Source of the DNA: Ophiura sarsii
Lineage: Eukaryota > Echinodermata > Ophiuroidea > Amphilepidida > Ophiuridae
Length of the DNA stretch: 64,000 nucleotides
NCBI GenBank assembly: GCA_035610835.1
Contig: CM069452.1
Location: forward strand, 65,010,919-65,074,918
Direction: 5' to 3'
The translations under genes were made by a program, and so were the position numbers. A model generated the notes under the pieces. The model was given only the letters and a program-made list of their open reading frames with translations. It did no database searches and was not told the DNA's origin. Each line of letters begins with the position of its first letter. Positions within the stretch are counted from its first letter, which is position 1. This document shows, piece by piece, positions 32,846-44,502 of the stretch.

Positions 32846-34052
32846 CTGGACAAATAAATGAGAAAACAAAGCAACCAGAATATTTCGTAAGTTACTATTA
32901 TGCCATTTTTAATGCATGCGTGAACATACTTATACTATTTCTGTTTTACCTGATCTTATTTTTTGCTTAGATTTATGAAACTGATTGGTCTGGACCTATA
33001 TGTTCCAGAATCATTCACATTGTTTTCCAGAATCATTCATATTGTTCAAGCAAAATGTAGCGTTTCTGTTTTACAGATTATTTCTATCGATTTGGAATCA
33101 TAAAATACGAAAGATATGCAATATTTAGCGAAATCACCATCAGAGTGTAACGCTGCCTCATAATTGACAGGGTAGGTAGAGGAAATCACACAGCCTAACA
33201 GATGGTACGCACTTCGCGATATGTATAGTAATTGATACAATAATAGCCTCCGTTGTGGCTCACAGGGTATTTTAACCTCAACATTCTATTGAAAGAATTC
33301 AAAGAGCATATTTTTCCACTCATCTTACAAGGGAATCACTGGAATTGCTCCTTGTTATCAAGAGTTCTGCCTGTTTTAATAAAAGAAACAATTTTGGCAA
33401 CTGACCGTGGAATGCTAACAATTATCCATCTGAGTAAGGAGCAAAGAGTACAGATTAATTCAAATTTAACAAATATTTATAACATTCAAACACAAAAATG
33501 AATTAAAGTATGGATAACATCCATATTCAATGATATAGAGACTTATGCTTTATTTATTACTAACACAACCCATTTTTGAGCAGCGGAATTCTTAATGAAA
33601 AATTAACAGATATATTTAAGAATTCATTTTTATATCAGAAAAAAAAACTGATTTAATACCCGGATTACAATAATATCAAACACTCAATCTGACGAAATAG
33701 GGAATGTTACAATGTTGACTATAAACATTGTTTTCCATTTTCAGTATTTAAAGCGTGTTCTTATACCTAACCTTACAATACGGTGATAAACGGGAAAACA
33801 AAACATGTATTTATTTTGAGTGTCATTTTCTGTTTCCGTTGTTCAACGTCTTTCTCTCTGACTTTGACTAACAAAAGGGAAACCGATTTCAATAATCATA
33901 TGCTATAAATGTTGCTATAATTCAGAGCTATAATTATGAAAAATGTCATGAGGCTGACATTCTTATTAGCGATGTTATAGGTGATGAGGTAAAACTTATT
34001 GACTGACCCTCGTTTAAATATATTCTAAAATCAAATTATCAAAATACTAAAT

Positions 34053-35413
34053 CGGCCGAGTGCACCAAGTTGGCGTAACTTACTAGAGAGGTAAGCTACC
34101 TCGCTAGCACTTATGCCCCAACTGCAGCGTAAATTACTAGAAATGTAATTTGAGAGCAAAACTGGAGAATTATATCAGAATAGTAACTAGCGAGGTTAAT
34201 ATCCATATAATTTAAACTCGTCCCAATATTTGTCGCATGCGCCAAATGTTTACCATATATCAGAGAGAAAAACAATGACGTTACTGGTTTTCCGTAAAAT
34301 AACAAATGTGTCGTCAGTTACTTACGTCACTCCCTGAGTAAAAATTAACATGGTTAATTTAAATAATGAGCCACGATCGACCTGGTCTGAGAGACAAATA
34401 AAATGACGACATTTCGAATCGGAAAATGTCAAAGTTTTTTACAATTTTTTGTTGCCAAAGCTGTTGGGTTTTTGTGCCCCTTTCACCTAGCATATCTCCA
34501 ACCGAATGTCCGATTGAAATCCGTTATTTGTAATTGAATAGTTTAATGGTTTATGAATAACATGATGCTACTTCTATTATTCATTCATTCATTTATATAA
34601 ATAGGCGTATTTATTTATTTTATGTATAGATGAGGTGACCGTCGCGTTGTTTACATCAGTAGTGTTTACAAATTGATTAGCGCCTGGTCTAAAGCCATGC
34701 TAGAGGTACTAACTAGTCCATGACTACTGCATACATACTATTCGAAAGCAAAACACACATCACTGAGCGCCAATTTTAGGTGCGTACGCATACTGCAGGG
34801 CAACCAGATTTAGTACCTGGTCTCTCACTGTGCTTAGGGAAGCAGACCATGACTACTGCATTATTACACCGTAAGCATTGTAAATAATGATCAATCAAGT
34901 GTGAATTAAAGCACATTCCCTATAGGTGCGCACGCATACTGCCGGGCACTACGTCACCGGTCACATCATCTATACTTTTATTTATTTGATTTCATGCTAA
35001 TTAATTTGATTGATTGGTTGGTTGATTGATTGTTTGAAATGATTTCCACAATTTTGTATGCATCATTGTGGATAGTTTTAAAATATTTTATACTAAATTG
35101 GTCTTGAATGTATCATTGAGAAAAGTATGCATAAATTGATAATGAATTGCATGATAGAAATCTCCCATTGATCATCATATCTATGTTATCGTCCATCGGG
35201 CAAATCAGAAAATTATCATTTAGTTACGGCATAAACCGTTATCCTTCAACTTACTCTTGGGTCCGGTCAGGTGTAATCGTTAGTGTAAATTATTCGCAAG
35301 TTACTAGCCTAGTAGCTTACCACGGTTTGGTGCTCTCAAAATTGTGGGTAACGCCTCAGTTACTAGCGAGGTAGGGCTATTTTTCAGCTATTCGCCATTG
35401 GTGCGCTCGGCCG
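34053..35413. mobile_element. 1.36-kb non-autonomous TIR element
   Basis: Left CGGCCGAGTGCACCAA and right TTGGTGCGCTCGGCCG are inverted repeats with one mismatch. TAAAT flanks both ends, a plausible 5-bp target duplication. The interior has scattered CTAGCGAGGT-type motifs and no transposase reading frame. Confidence 0.75.
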
Positions 35414-35511
35414 TAAATTGTCCATGTTTGCATAACACTGCACAGACTACTTCAATATGTGTGTGCGTCATACAATTACTTTTCTATTATTATTTAAAGT
35501 AAGATGTTCTG

Positions 35512-35815
35512 ATTGCTGGCCCGATTTTCAACTTGATATTTTATATTTTACATGAAAATTGAAGCATTCTAAAGTTTGAGTTGCATAACTCCAATGGTTC
35601 TTATTTCTTATAAGGTCACAAGAAATTTGCCCATTGAGTAGTTCACAAACTGCCTGCTGGTTATTAACCATCTTTGGTTAGTAAGTCACCACATTTTAGC
35701 TTCTAATTTATAAATGATGGGAGAAATATGGGGATTCTTCTGATAAAAACCAATCTTGATGTGAAAAAAAATCATAGCAACAAAAAAGTGATCAGAACAT
35801 ACACCTTCAAGTGAC
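35512..35815. mobile_element. Decayed family-A MITE relative
   Basis: CCGATTTTCAACTTGATATT, TTGAGTTGCATAACTCCAAT, CCCATTGAGTAGT and the closing GTGATCAGAACAT follow the order of 5425-5776 with much divergence. The TTAA ends are not kept. Confidence 0.55.
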
Positions 35816-37422
35816 TATGAAAGTAAACCCCTCAAAAAACTTCAAATATTTCTTACAATTACCTATATGTTCGTAGTGTGTTGCACATCAATGAAAGGCG
35901 GATGTGTTCAACTTCCCAATGATACCAAAATTGTAGCAATCACTTGCTACAGCCACTTGTTTGAGAATAATGGGTAGGTTTCAATATGAATGTGCAATAA
36001 TCACCACATCATCTTTCACTGTTTTGAGGAGTTTATTTGACTTCCTTGTTGATCACTTACCATCCATATTATGAAAGATGACACTACACATAATCGTATT
36101 CCCTTGTTGAATCGTAGTTCAAAATACTGCAATTTTATTTAAAAGAAAAAGGAGGAAAGATTAAAAAACCCTTTAGATTATTGAAGAGCTTTTCTTATTA
36201 AAAGCAATGGTCGAAACAATGCAGACGTTTCTCATCCATAGGGGACATCAGAAGGGCTACGAAATATACGGGTGGGGGGGGGGGGGGGCCGCGGAAACGG
36301 CGTTCCCAGTAAGGAATGGTTGAATGTGTATACAATCCCTGATCAGATCTCCAATAAGATATTGAGGAAATGCAGACGACCACACACACTCAACATGTTC
36401 AATTTAGGCTAAATCAAATTATTTTCCATCTTCAACCTACTTTATCGCTATCGCTCACCAAACACTACCATGACTACTGCACTGTCTGACGTACTACATG
36501 TAGTAGGCTTATGCACTTATATTTACGGTACCAATTCATGAAATTCCGAAGAAGACAAAATTAAATCTCGTGAAATTTGAGTTTCCTAATTATTTATGTA
36601 TTTGCATCCCCGTCGAATTTGGCACCATTTTGTAGCTAATTCTCTCTTTTACACTGAATGTGCCAAAATCTCCACTATGTTGTGCTCAAAAGTCAACAGA
36701 GCATCTCGCTATCACCACTGTAGTAGTCAATGTAATTGCATGAAACCTCCCCACATTCTCAAAGCTTCTCAAGGAAGTGGCTAAGCACAGAAACACTAGT
36801 GACTGATTGATACGAATGAGGTATCATCGGAAAGAGGAATACATCAGCTTTCCAATGATATGAAATACAATATGAATATATCACGACAAATTTCAAAAAT
36901 TGGCTATTGGAAAGAATTTCCAAATTTTGTTGAGATATACAGTCCTGAATTCCATTCATCATGAATCCTGTATTCGCACAGAAAATATTATACTTAACAA
37001 CTTAGTTCTCAGAATATTTTTTCTCTGCCCTGGAGATCAGAGTGGAAAATCTGAACAATTTCAAGATGGCTTTGTTTTTGAGAATGCTCGAGATTACTGA
37101 AGCCAAACCCTCCATTTAGATAGAGGTTGGAGATAGATAGGCCTATTCCTCACATAGTAAATATCTACAAATACCATACACAAGGCCCTTTGCGTGGACT
37201 TTCAATTCAAGAGACTGAAATGTCAGTACTTAACGAAATCTTTCGTCCAAATGAATAGGATTTATAAAACCTTTGCCTGACCTTGAAGCTAGATTGCCTG
37301 ATTGATCTATATCCTGTATCTGGTTTGTCGCTATATCATGTTTGATTTTATTTGCATAATGAAAAATCTACATATTATTTAATAAATGTCCTAAAATACT
37401 TTAAAATCGAATTAGTACTTAC
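35816..37422. other. Intron-like stretch of the transporter, no exon found
   Basis: AT-rich sequence with a G run at 36271-36288. The next transporter exon should lie between 32845 and 37423 but no convincing match was seen on the minus strand. Confidence 0.4.
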
Positions 37423-37766
37423 TTCGTATGCACTTATTATATCCAAGCGAAAAAATATAGGAATCACAAAACGAGACACGAATAATCCAGCGCACAGCAA
37501 AGCAGGTATATTCAAACACCAACTAATGCCATGAATATATACTTCCGCCGGTAAACCTAAGACAGCAGGCGAAGATACGAAGCTGGCCATGAATGACATC
37601 GCCACTGCGATGGGATTCATGTTACGATTCCCGAGCAAGAATTCTTCGTTTGTTTTCTGTTTGCCTCCCGTGCATGCTTGGTATACTCCGATTGTAACCG
37701 ATATAAGTAGCATACAGCAAGAACTATGTAGTCCACGATGCCAAATTGCCCGATTGATTCTGCCAT
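37423..37766 (-). CDS. SLC5-like transporter, first coding exon (one-base frameshift)
   Basis: ATG at 37766 opens MAESIGQFGIVDYIVLAV, then the frame shifts by one base at about 37713 and continues MLLISVTIGVYQACTGGKQK, then FLLGNRNMNPIAVAMSFMAS and SPAVLGLPAEVYIHG, to a GTAAGT donor after SAYE. The 344-nt length is one base short of 115 codons, and one extra base in the GTA|TGC region would restore both frame and splice phase. It covers the N-terminus and the first membrane helices. Confidence 0.8.
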
Positions 37767-38189
37767 CACAATATCAATAAATGGTTCTCTTGATTATCAC
37801 TCTGTTTTCCTTGTTAGTTGTTATAAAATGACTGTTTGCAACCTGATCTAATAACAACTGTGTTAGTACCATCACAAGTGTCAAACATATGAACTTTATG
37901 ATTCGTTGACACTCCTGTTATTGAGTATCGATCAACGTTAATATTGCTTCAACTTCCGTGACGATATGCGTCGACTCAGCTGCTCGGCGGCGACGGAAAT
38001 ATGAAGAACAAACCATATGTCCATAATATTTATTAATAGTATCAAATTGGTAAAGCTGAATTGTTATTTAAGGTTTATTGAACAATTCCTCGAAACTAAC
38101 TCGGCTATCTTTCAAATCGGGAACTATTACAGAGCTTACCTGTATTTAATCTACCAGTTTTGTGGCAGTATCTAAGAAATGTCTGTCTT

Positions 38190-39026
38190 AAGGCCCTGTC
38201 ACACCATAGCGTATGGCCTGAACGTGGCCTGAACGTATGCCGACGTATTCAAAAAATAGCTCGAAAATTGTCAGAGTCCAAGAACGTCCAAGAACGTCCA
38301 ACTTCCCAACGAATTGCGTAGGAAAAGTCGACATCGGTGATGGAATGGACGTATCCATAGTGTATCCATAGCGTATTAAACGTATACATAGCGTATGACT
38401 AACGTATTGATAGCGTATCACTAACTTATAACAAACTTATCACAGCGTATCACAGCGTATGCGATCGGCGAGCGTATACCAACGTATGCTTAACGTATTC
38501 GAAGCGTATGTCTGCCGTGTTCGACGTATCCTCAGCGTATCCTCGGCGTACAACGAACACGTGACTTATGCCGTTGCAGAAATTGAGTTTCGTACACGGC
38601 GGGACAAGTGTTGCCAGTTCAAGTAAACGCAGCCTAGATGATAACTATTAAAATATCTAGAAGGGTAAATCTATAGGTCCAACCTATAACTTACGACGAG
38701 TAACGTACCTCTAACGTATGTCAGCGTATGTCAACGTATGTCTAACGTATGTCAGCGTTTGTAAACGTATGTCTAACGTACCACGAACCTATCGGGAACT
38801 TATGCAGAACGTACGTCGAGAAATTTTGAACATGCTCAATAATTTTTCGCGGGCTCGACGTGTTCCAAATGTTCACAACGTATCACAGCGTGCTCTTAAC
38901 GTAAACGACGTATCCCCAACTTACCCCTAACTTGTATCAGCGTACACTAATGTACGCCAACGTATTTTTCGATATTTCGCATACGTTGTCATACGTTCAG
39001 GCGATACGCCATGGTGTGACAGGGCT
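38190..39026. mobile_element. ACGTATG-repeat TIR element 1
   Basis: Starts AAGGCCCTGTCACACCATAG and ends CATGGTGTGACAGGGCT, inverted ends of about 17 bp. Inside, 7-8 bp words (GCGTATG, AACGTAT, AACTTA) recur dozens of times in both subterminal parts. No reading frame of note. Dense subterminal repeats are typical binding sites for a transposase of an autonomous relative. Confidence 0.8.
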
Positions 39027-39361
39027 ACCGCACAGCTAGCGTATGTACCGTACAGCTAGCGAGCATTCGGCGTTTTGGGAACTTATGGAGGGTTTGAGTA
39101 TATAAATGGGTCCCTTGAGTATCTCATCCTCACTTCTTCATGGTCTGTCGTGCTGAACACATCAACCCATCATCATACGCTACGAATACGCTACGCTACG
39201 TTAAGTATACGTTAAGCATACGTTAGTCATACGCTCCCATACGCTCGCATACGCTGTGATACGCTGTCATAAGTATGTTATAAGTTAGTGATACGCTATC
39301 AATACGTTAGTCATACGCTATGTAGACGTTCAATACGCTATGGATACGCTATGGATACGTG

Positions 39362-39863
39362 AAAGGGCCTTACACGATCGCCCGGCATAAGGTGAATACG
39401 TGAGAATACGTCGAAACTCGTTGGAAATACGTCAGGCATACGTTAGACATACGGCACATATACGTGATCAACTCGTTATCACTACGTTGGCTGTACGTGT
39501 CCCCGTCAGCCTACGTTCATCAACGTATACCAACTTACGAGTAACGTACGAGTAACGTACCACTAACGTATGTCAGCGTATGTCAACTTATATTTAACGT
39601 ACCACAAACTTACCGGGAACTTATGCAGAACGTATTAAGCACACGTTACGTCGAGAAATTTTGAGCATGCTCAATATTTTTTCGCGGGCTCGACGTGTTC
39701 CAAATTGTCACAGCGTATCACAGCGTGCTCTTAACGTAAACGACGTATCCCCAACGTACCCCTAACTTATATCAGCGTACACCAACGTACACCAACGTAT
39801 TTTTTGATATTTCGCATACGTTGGCATACGTTGAGGCGATACGTTATGGTGTGACAGGGCCTT
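39362..39863. mobile_element. ACGTATG-repeat TIR element 2
   Basis: Ends CGTTATGGTGTGACAGGGCC at the right; the left end near 39362 is AAAGGGCCTTACACGATCGC, less well preserved. Its right half is nearly the same as the right half of element 1, including GCGGGCTCGACGTGTTCC. Confidence 0.7.
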
Positions 39864-39925
39864 TACATATATATATTAACTGGCATACTGTTAAAGTTGT
39901 AATATACAAAAGCCGTTTTCGCCTT

Positions 39926-40095
39926 AAGGCCCTGTCACACCATAACGTATCGCCTCAACGTATGCCAACGTATGCGAAATATCGAAAAAATACGTTGGTG
40001 TACGTTGGTGTACGCTGATATAAGTTAGGGGTACGTTGGGGATACGTCGTTTACGTTAAGAGCACGCTGTGATACGCTTTGACAATTTGGACCAC
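39926..40095. mobile_element. ACGTATG-repeat element 3, truncated and inverted
   Basis: AAGGCCCTGTCACACCATAA followed by CGTATCGCCTCAACGTATGC is the reverse complement of the right end of element 2, 60 bp away. Similarity stops near 40095, so only one end is kept. Together with element 2 it can form a long hairpin. Confidence 0.75.
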
Positions 40096-40539
40096 GAAAA
40101 AATATTGATAATTTCCCCAGACATTGTAGCTGAACTTTACAAAATTATACCAGAGATTGTTTTATTTTTTCCTTTATATATTGGTTATTTTCATGGTTGT
40201 TTTCAAATCCCTATGGATTCTTTAATTTTACAGCAAAACTAAAACCATTGCACAACATAACGAAGACTACAAAGTAGAAATTTAATATATAGTTTAGTTT
40301 TCGAATTCTTTTTGGAAAAGTGAAATTTAGGTTTTACAGCAAAACTAAATCCATTGCCAAACATAACAAAGATTACAAAGTAGAATTTTAATTATATGGT
40401 TTAGTTTTCGATTTTATTTTCAAGTGACATTTAGGTTTTTCTTAGATATTCATGTATATCAACCTATAGTGTGTCATCTAAAACATTTTCCAATGTCCAC
40501 AAATATTATAATATCCACAATGGTATGCATCAAAAAGCA

Positions 40540-41850
40540 CAAATAACAATGTGATGGGAAACAACGGTCTAGGTGAACAAAATGAGAGAGGAGAACGTCT
40601 TGTTGATTTCTGTGATGAGAATGGGTTTGTGATCGTGAACACCTCTTCAAGCAACACACAAGGAGACTTTATACATGGTCATCACCTAATCAGAAAACCA
40701 GTAATCATATTGATTACATTCTTGTGAATAAACGATGGAAATCAAGCTGTATGTACGCGAAGACCTATCCAGGGGCGGATTGCGGATCTGATCATCAACT
40801 TCTTGTATCCGGCATGAGGCTCAAACTAAGAAGAATAAAATGCCAAAGTAAGCCAGCCAGACTTGATATGACTCAAATCAGTGAACAATACAGAGTGGAA
40901 TTAAAAAAACAAGCAATTCCAGACCCTGTTCAAAACTGACCCAGAGGAGTCTTCAACCGAAGAGCTGTGGCAGGAGATAAAAAAAACAGTGACGGAAACA
41001 GCACAAAAATCAATACCCTAGTGCAAGCGTAAGAAGAAACCCTGGATCACAGAGCAAGTCTTTAATCTGGCACACCAACGTCGGAAGACCAAAACTAAGG
41101 GTCTCAAAAAATAAGAACAACCTGAAAGAGTACCGGGAGCTTAACAGGAAAGTCCAACCACAGACGAACTTTTGGAAACGAACTTCAAAATCTAATATAC
41201 AGAGGGAAAGCAGCCAGTGAGAGTTTGGGCTCTTCCTGAATGTTAAGAAGACCAAAGTCGTGATCTGTGGAGATAACAGCAACCAACAAGTGAGAATCGA
41301 TAACAATAAAGTAGATTGTGTTAACACCTTCATTTTCCTTGGATCACTCATTCTTAAAGATGGTGGATTCTCGGGGGAGATAAAAAGGCGACTTGCAATG
41401 GCTAAAACATCAGCAAATGCGCTATCAACCATTTGGAATGATAGAGGAATCACAAAGGCCACAAAAGTAAGCATTATGAAGGCATTACTCTTTCCAGTTG
41501 CAACATATGAAGTTGAAACCTGTTATGTGGGAATTGCGAAATGTGGTGTTTGCGCAAGATGTTAGGAATATCATGGAAAGAGCTTAAGACCAATGAATTT
41601 GTCAGAAGCCAGATTGGGGACCAAACTTCTCTGTGTAATAAAATCATGCGCAACAAACTGCAATTCTTTGGACTTATTGCTATGACGAGAAGGTGACAAC
41701 CTAGAAAAGGTTATAACTCAAGGAGCTGTCGAAGGAACTAGTAAACGTGGCAGACCAAAACTCCGCTGGACTGATGGCATTAAGGATGCAACAGGTTTAT
41801 CTCTTATCTCTGCACATCGCATGTCACAGAATAGACAACGATCATGACGA
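40540..41850 (+). mobile_element. RTE-like LINE remnant, internally deleted
   Basis: Endonuclease pieces GEQNERGERLVDFCDENGFV, then (shifted frame) HIDYILVNKRWKSS and TYPGADCGSDHQLLVSGMRL, typical of RTE/BovB-type endonucleases. The sequence then jumps to the RT C-terminus (FLNVKKTKVVICGD, FIFLGSLILKDGG, IKRRLAMAKTSANALSTIW) and a shifted ISWKELKTNEF segment. The central RT domain with its catalytic Asp pair is missing, and several frameshifts are present, so it is dead. Confidence 0.8.
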
Positions 41851-42409
41851 TAGCGCTCCATCATCAATAGGGTCACAAAGTATCAGTCATGATTCATAGA
41901 ACGACGACGTCGATTTAAGGTAGCTTTAGTTAATTGATCATATCTCAGGATTGATCAAACCAAATTAGATGAAATAAACGGCATGCAAAAGCTAAGCGTT
42001 TAGTCTATCAATATGTTTACAATTGTTACACCAAATTGTAGTAGTTCATGGTCAACAAGTTTGGTGAACACGTGCAAGGTTTATTTTGAGACACCATGTA
42101 CTTTACCACAAATGGTTATTTCCATATGGTCTGAACCAAACACTTTGTCTTTGATGACCCTAATGATTAAGTTATAGGTTAAGGATAGGATAGGGCATTT
42201 AATGGCCTTTAGAGTGCAGAACATCTAAGATGAACAAATAAAAACCACGATAATGTTGTAAATTTTTTTTTAATTGTACTCACTACAAAATTGAATTGCG
42301 TCTGTATTTGTAACTGTCCTGACGACTTTGTACTGGTCGTGTTGAATCAGATCACATGGGGTTCATGAGTATAACAATTTTTAAAAAAAATGTACAATTT
42401 ATCAAAGGC

Positions 42410-42672
42410 GACTGTCAATTACAAGATGACCGTCAGGTCCTGGGTTGCCACAGGAGAACTTTGGAGACTGCTTCCTCTTCTCTTCTGGCACAGTGGCCGG
42501 CAAATTTTAATCTCCTCCGTCTTAGCCTCTCTGATATTGGTAGCAGGTTCTCATATAGATCTTTGTTGGTGGTGTGAGATTGCCATGATACATTAAGTGC
42601 TTTTCTTAAGAGGCGAGTGTAGCAACCATCTTGACTACCAAACAATTCGTCGCTGTTCTGACATACCGGCAC
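42410..42672 (-). mobile_element. RTE-like LINE C-terminal fragment
   Basis: The minus strand reads DGCYTRLLRKALNVSWQSHT, then RRRRLKFAGHCARREEEAVS and KVLLWQP, matching the end of the RT protein at 50626-53388 (GCYTQLLRRVLNISW..., RLQFAGHC). Only about 80 codons remain. Confidence 0.8.
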
Positions 42673-42727
42673 ATCACAACAGAAATAAGTAAAGAGATGT
42701 GCCGGTATGTCAGAACAGCGACGAATT
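42644..42727. repeat. Perfect 32-bp hairpin
   Basis: 42644-42675 and 42696-42727 are perfect reverse complements (core CTGACATACCGGCACATC) with a 20-base loop. The left arm forms the 5' end of the LINE fragment at 42410-42672. Confidence 0.9.
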
Positions 42728-42964
42728 AGTCGATGTCTTGGCGTTCGTAGTTTCTTAAATCAATAGCAAAATCAGTTTCAAACCAATTAAATAGCTTTTT
42801 CAATAGGGAAATCCAGAAACATTTGAAATGGTTGACTTATCGAGCTAGCTGCTCTAAAACGGGATTTGACATCCCAATAACCATAGATATGTACATTGTA
42901 TATTTTTACATTCAACATTTTGTTCATAAGATATCGTATGATATGATAACTTATGATATTATAT

Positions 42965-43267
42965 CATAATTACAAAATATCATATCATATCATATCATAT
43001 CATATCATATCATATCATATCATATCATATCATTTCATTTCATTTCATTTCATTTCATTTCATTTCATTTCATTTCATTTCATTTCATTTCATTTCATTT
43101 CATTTCATTTCATTTCATTTCATTTCATTTCATTTCATATCATATCATATCATATCATATCATATCATATCATATCATATCATATCAATATCATAACACA
43201 TCACATCACATCACATTACATCACGTCACGTCACGTCACGTCACGTCACGTCACGTCACGTCACGTG
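42965..43267. repeat. Segmented pentanucleotide microsatellite
   Basis: Ordered blocks: (CATAT)n, then (CATTT)n of over 100 bp, then (CATAT)n again, then (CACAT)3 and (CACGT)n. Block edges are sharp. The 121-codon frame across it (ISYHIISYH, FISFHFISFH) is a repeat artefact. Confidence 0.97.
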
Positions 43268-43734
43268 TATAGTCATGACATCAAAATATATCCACACAAC
43301 TATACAAAGGTAAAATAATCCATTTCAGTCGAAATGAAAATGAAACAAACCACCAATTATCAAGTTTACCTGTGGAGTTTGCTTTAAATAAATTAGAAAT
43401 CTTTTATTTTTCTCGAAACATTGCGAATTGATAGAATCGTCCAATGCGATCTGAACGTTCCATCAAAGCAACATTACCAACATTGATTATATAGATTTTC
43501 ATGACCGTCGATAGAATTTGTCTAAGTGACTTAGACTAAGTCAGTCTGCATGTCCGATGTACTCCGTAGATACCCATCAGCTAATATTGAATCATCCATG
43601 TACATTACTAAATTTCCGATCCACCTATGCGAACTAGTGAATAGGCTTATATCATACAGAAAGACGACCTTATCCCTAACCCTAAAACGTGGCAGTGGGG
43701 ATGGAACGAAGAACAGGAGGAGGGGGTTAAATAC

Positions 43735-43822
43735 AAAATGGGAAAAATTATGTCCGCCGGCCCCGGGAATTGAACCTTGGTCGGCCGCGTGGCATGCGAG
43801 ATATACAACCACTCAATCACGG
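43735..43822 (-). mobile_element. tRNA-derived SINE head
   Basis: The minus strand reads CCCGTGATTGAGTGGTTGTA (A-box-like TGAGTGGTTGTATATC), then GGTTCAATTCCCGGGG, a close B-box. A G run at 43819-43838 borders it. No tRNA acceptor stem closes it. Confidence 0.65.
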
Positions 43823-43988
43823 GGGGGGGGGGGGGGGGCTTCACAGGCTACAAAATCGGAGACCATATATACCCGTATTTTAGTGCTACATGAGATAGAA
43901 CTTGTGCGCGCGCAAGCCAAGTGGTGCTGGCCGTGTTGTTTCTGTATGGCGTAGTAGTGTTAGGGTTATATGGAGGGTGATCGGTTTG

Positions 43989-44400
43989 TCACGGACGGAC
44001 ATTTTGGAAAACATTTGAAAAAAAACTGCCTATAAAAAGTAACTACTAACATTTACAAAAATGTTTTATGTTTTATGTTGAAGATTATCATCAACTCTAT
44101 TGAAATTGATAAAAATTAAGTAGGTGTGGTTTGTTACTAAAAATAGAATGAACAAAACATTTGCATCACGGACGGACAAGATTGAAATCGGGTTCTTTAC
44201 TTTTATGTACTCTTTTTCTGTTTCTATCTAAGACATTAGTTACTCCACAATTCTTTTCAGGCTAAACAGTATCAAAGCTATATGACTTGATTACCTGATA
44301 CACAGCTGGTGAAAGCTGACCTTTTTTTTTACAAGAGAGGGCTGACAATTTGTGTCACGGACGGACAATTTTGGGAGTCACGGACGGACGCAAATGTTCT
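43989..44400 (+). repeat. GTCACGGACGGAC motif cluster
   Basis: The 13-mer GTCACGGACGGAC (or CACGGACGGAC) occurs at about 43989, 44166, 44356 and 44381 on the plus strand. It recurs inverted at 48607-48640. See findings. Confidence 0.7.
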
Positions 44401-44502
44401 CCGCAAGAATAACTTCAAAATCACTTTTTATTCATACTTTGCATGAAGTTTTTGTGAAAAAATGTCATCATATACTACAAAATAGAGAGCAAATGCATGT
44501 TT

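Larger units (their letters stand above)
29543..37766 (-). pseudogene. SLC5A8/A12-like sodium monocarboxylate transporter, frame-broken
   Basis: Four exons in coding order: 37766-37423, 32845-32794, 31960-31893, 29695-29543. The translated pieces match the sodium:solute symporter family (GNRNMNPIAVAMSFMASF, VLGLPAEVY, YGPALALN, SLWGSVLVTGL, CTLYTT, GGMKAV). Family members are about 600-residue, multi-pass plasma-membrane proteins that couple sodium to uptake of lactate and similar anions. Each break is a single missing base inside a run of the same base (about 37713, 29675 and 29648), and the third-to-fourth exon join is also off by one. The exon following 37423 was not found, and the 3' half lies beyond the gap. 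It is either a decaying gene or a real gene with base errors near the gap; splice sites are otherwise good. Confidence 0.75.

Noticed and set aside
33046..33240. Possible missing transporter exon (HLLGCVIS resembles the family's 'RLLGcv.f')
   Set aside because: No acceptor in a usable position and the match is too short.
42953..43318. 121-codon frame of ISYH/FISFH repeats
   Set aside because: Pure pentanucleotide microsatellite; no start context, splice or domain support.
43531..43954. Frames of 93 and 134 codons around a SINE
   Set aside because: Composed of SINE head, poly(G) and low-complexity sequence.
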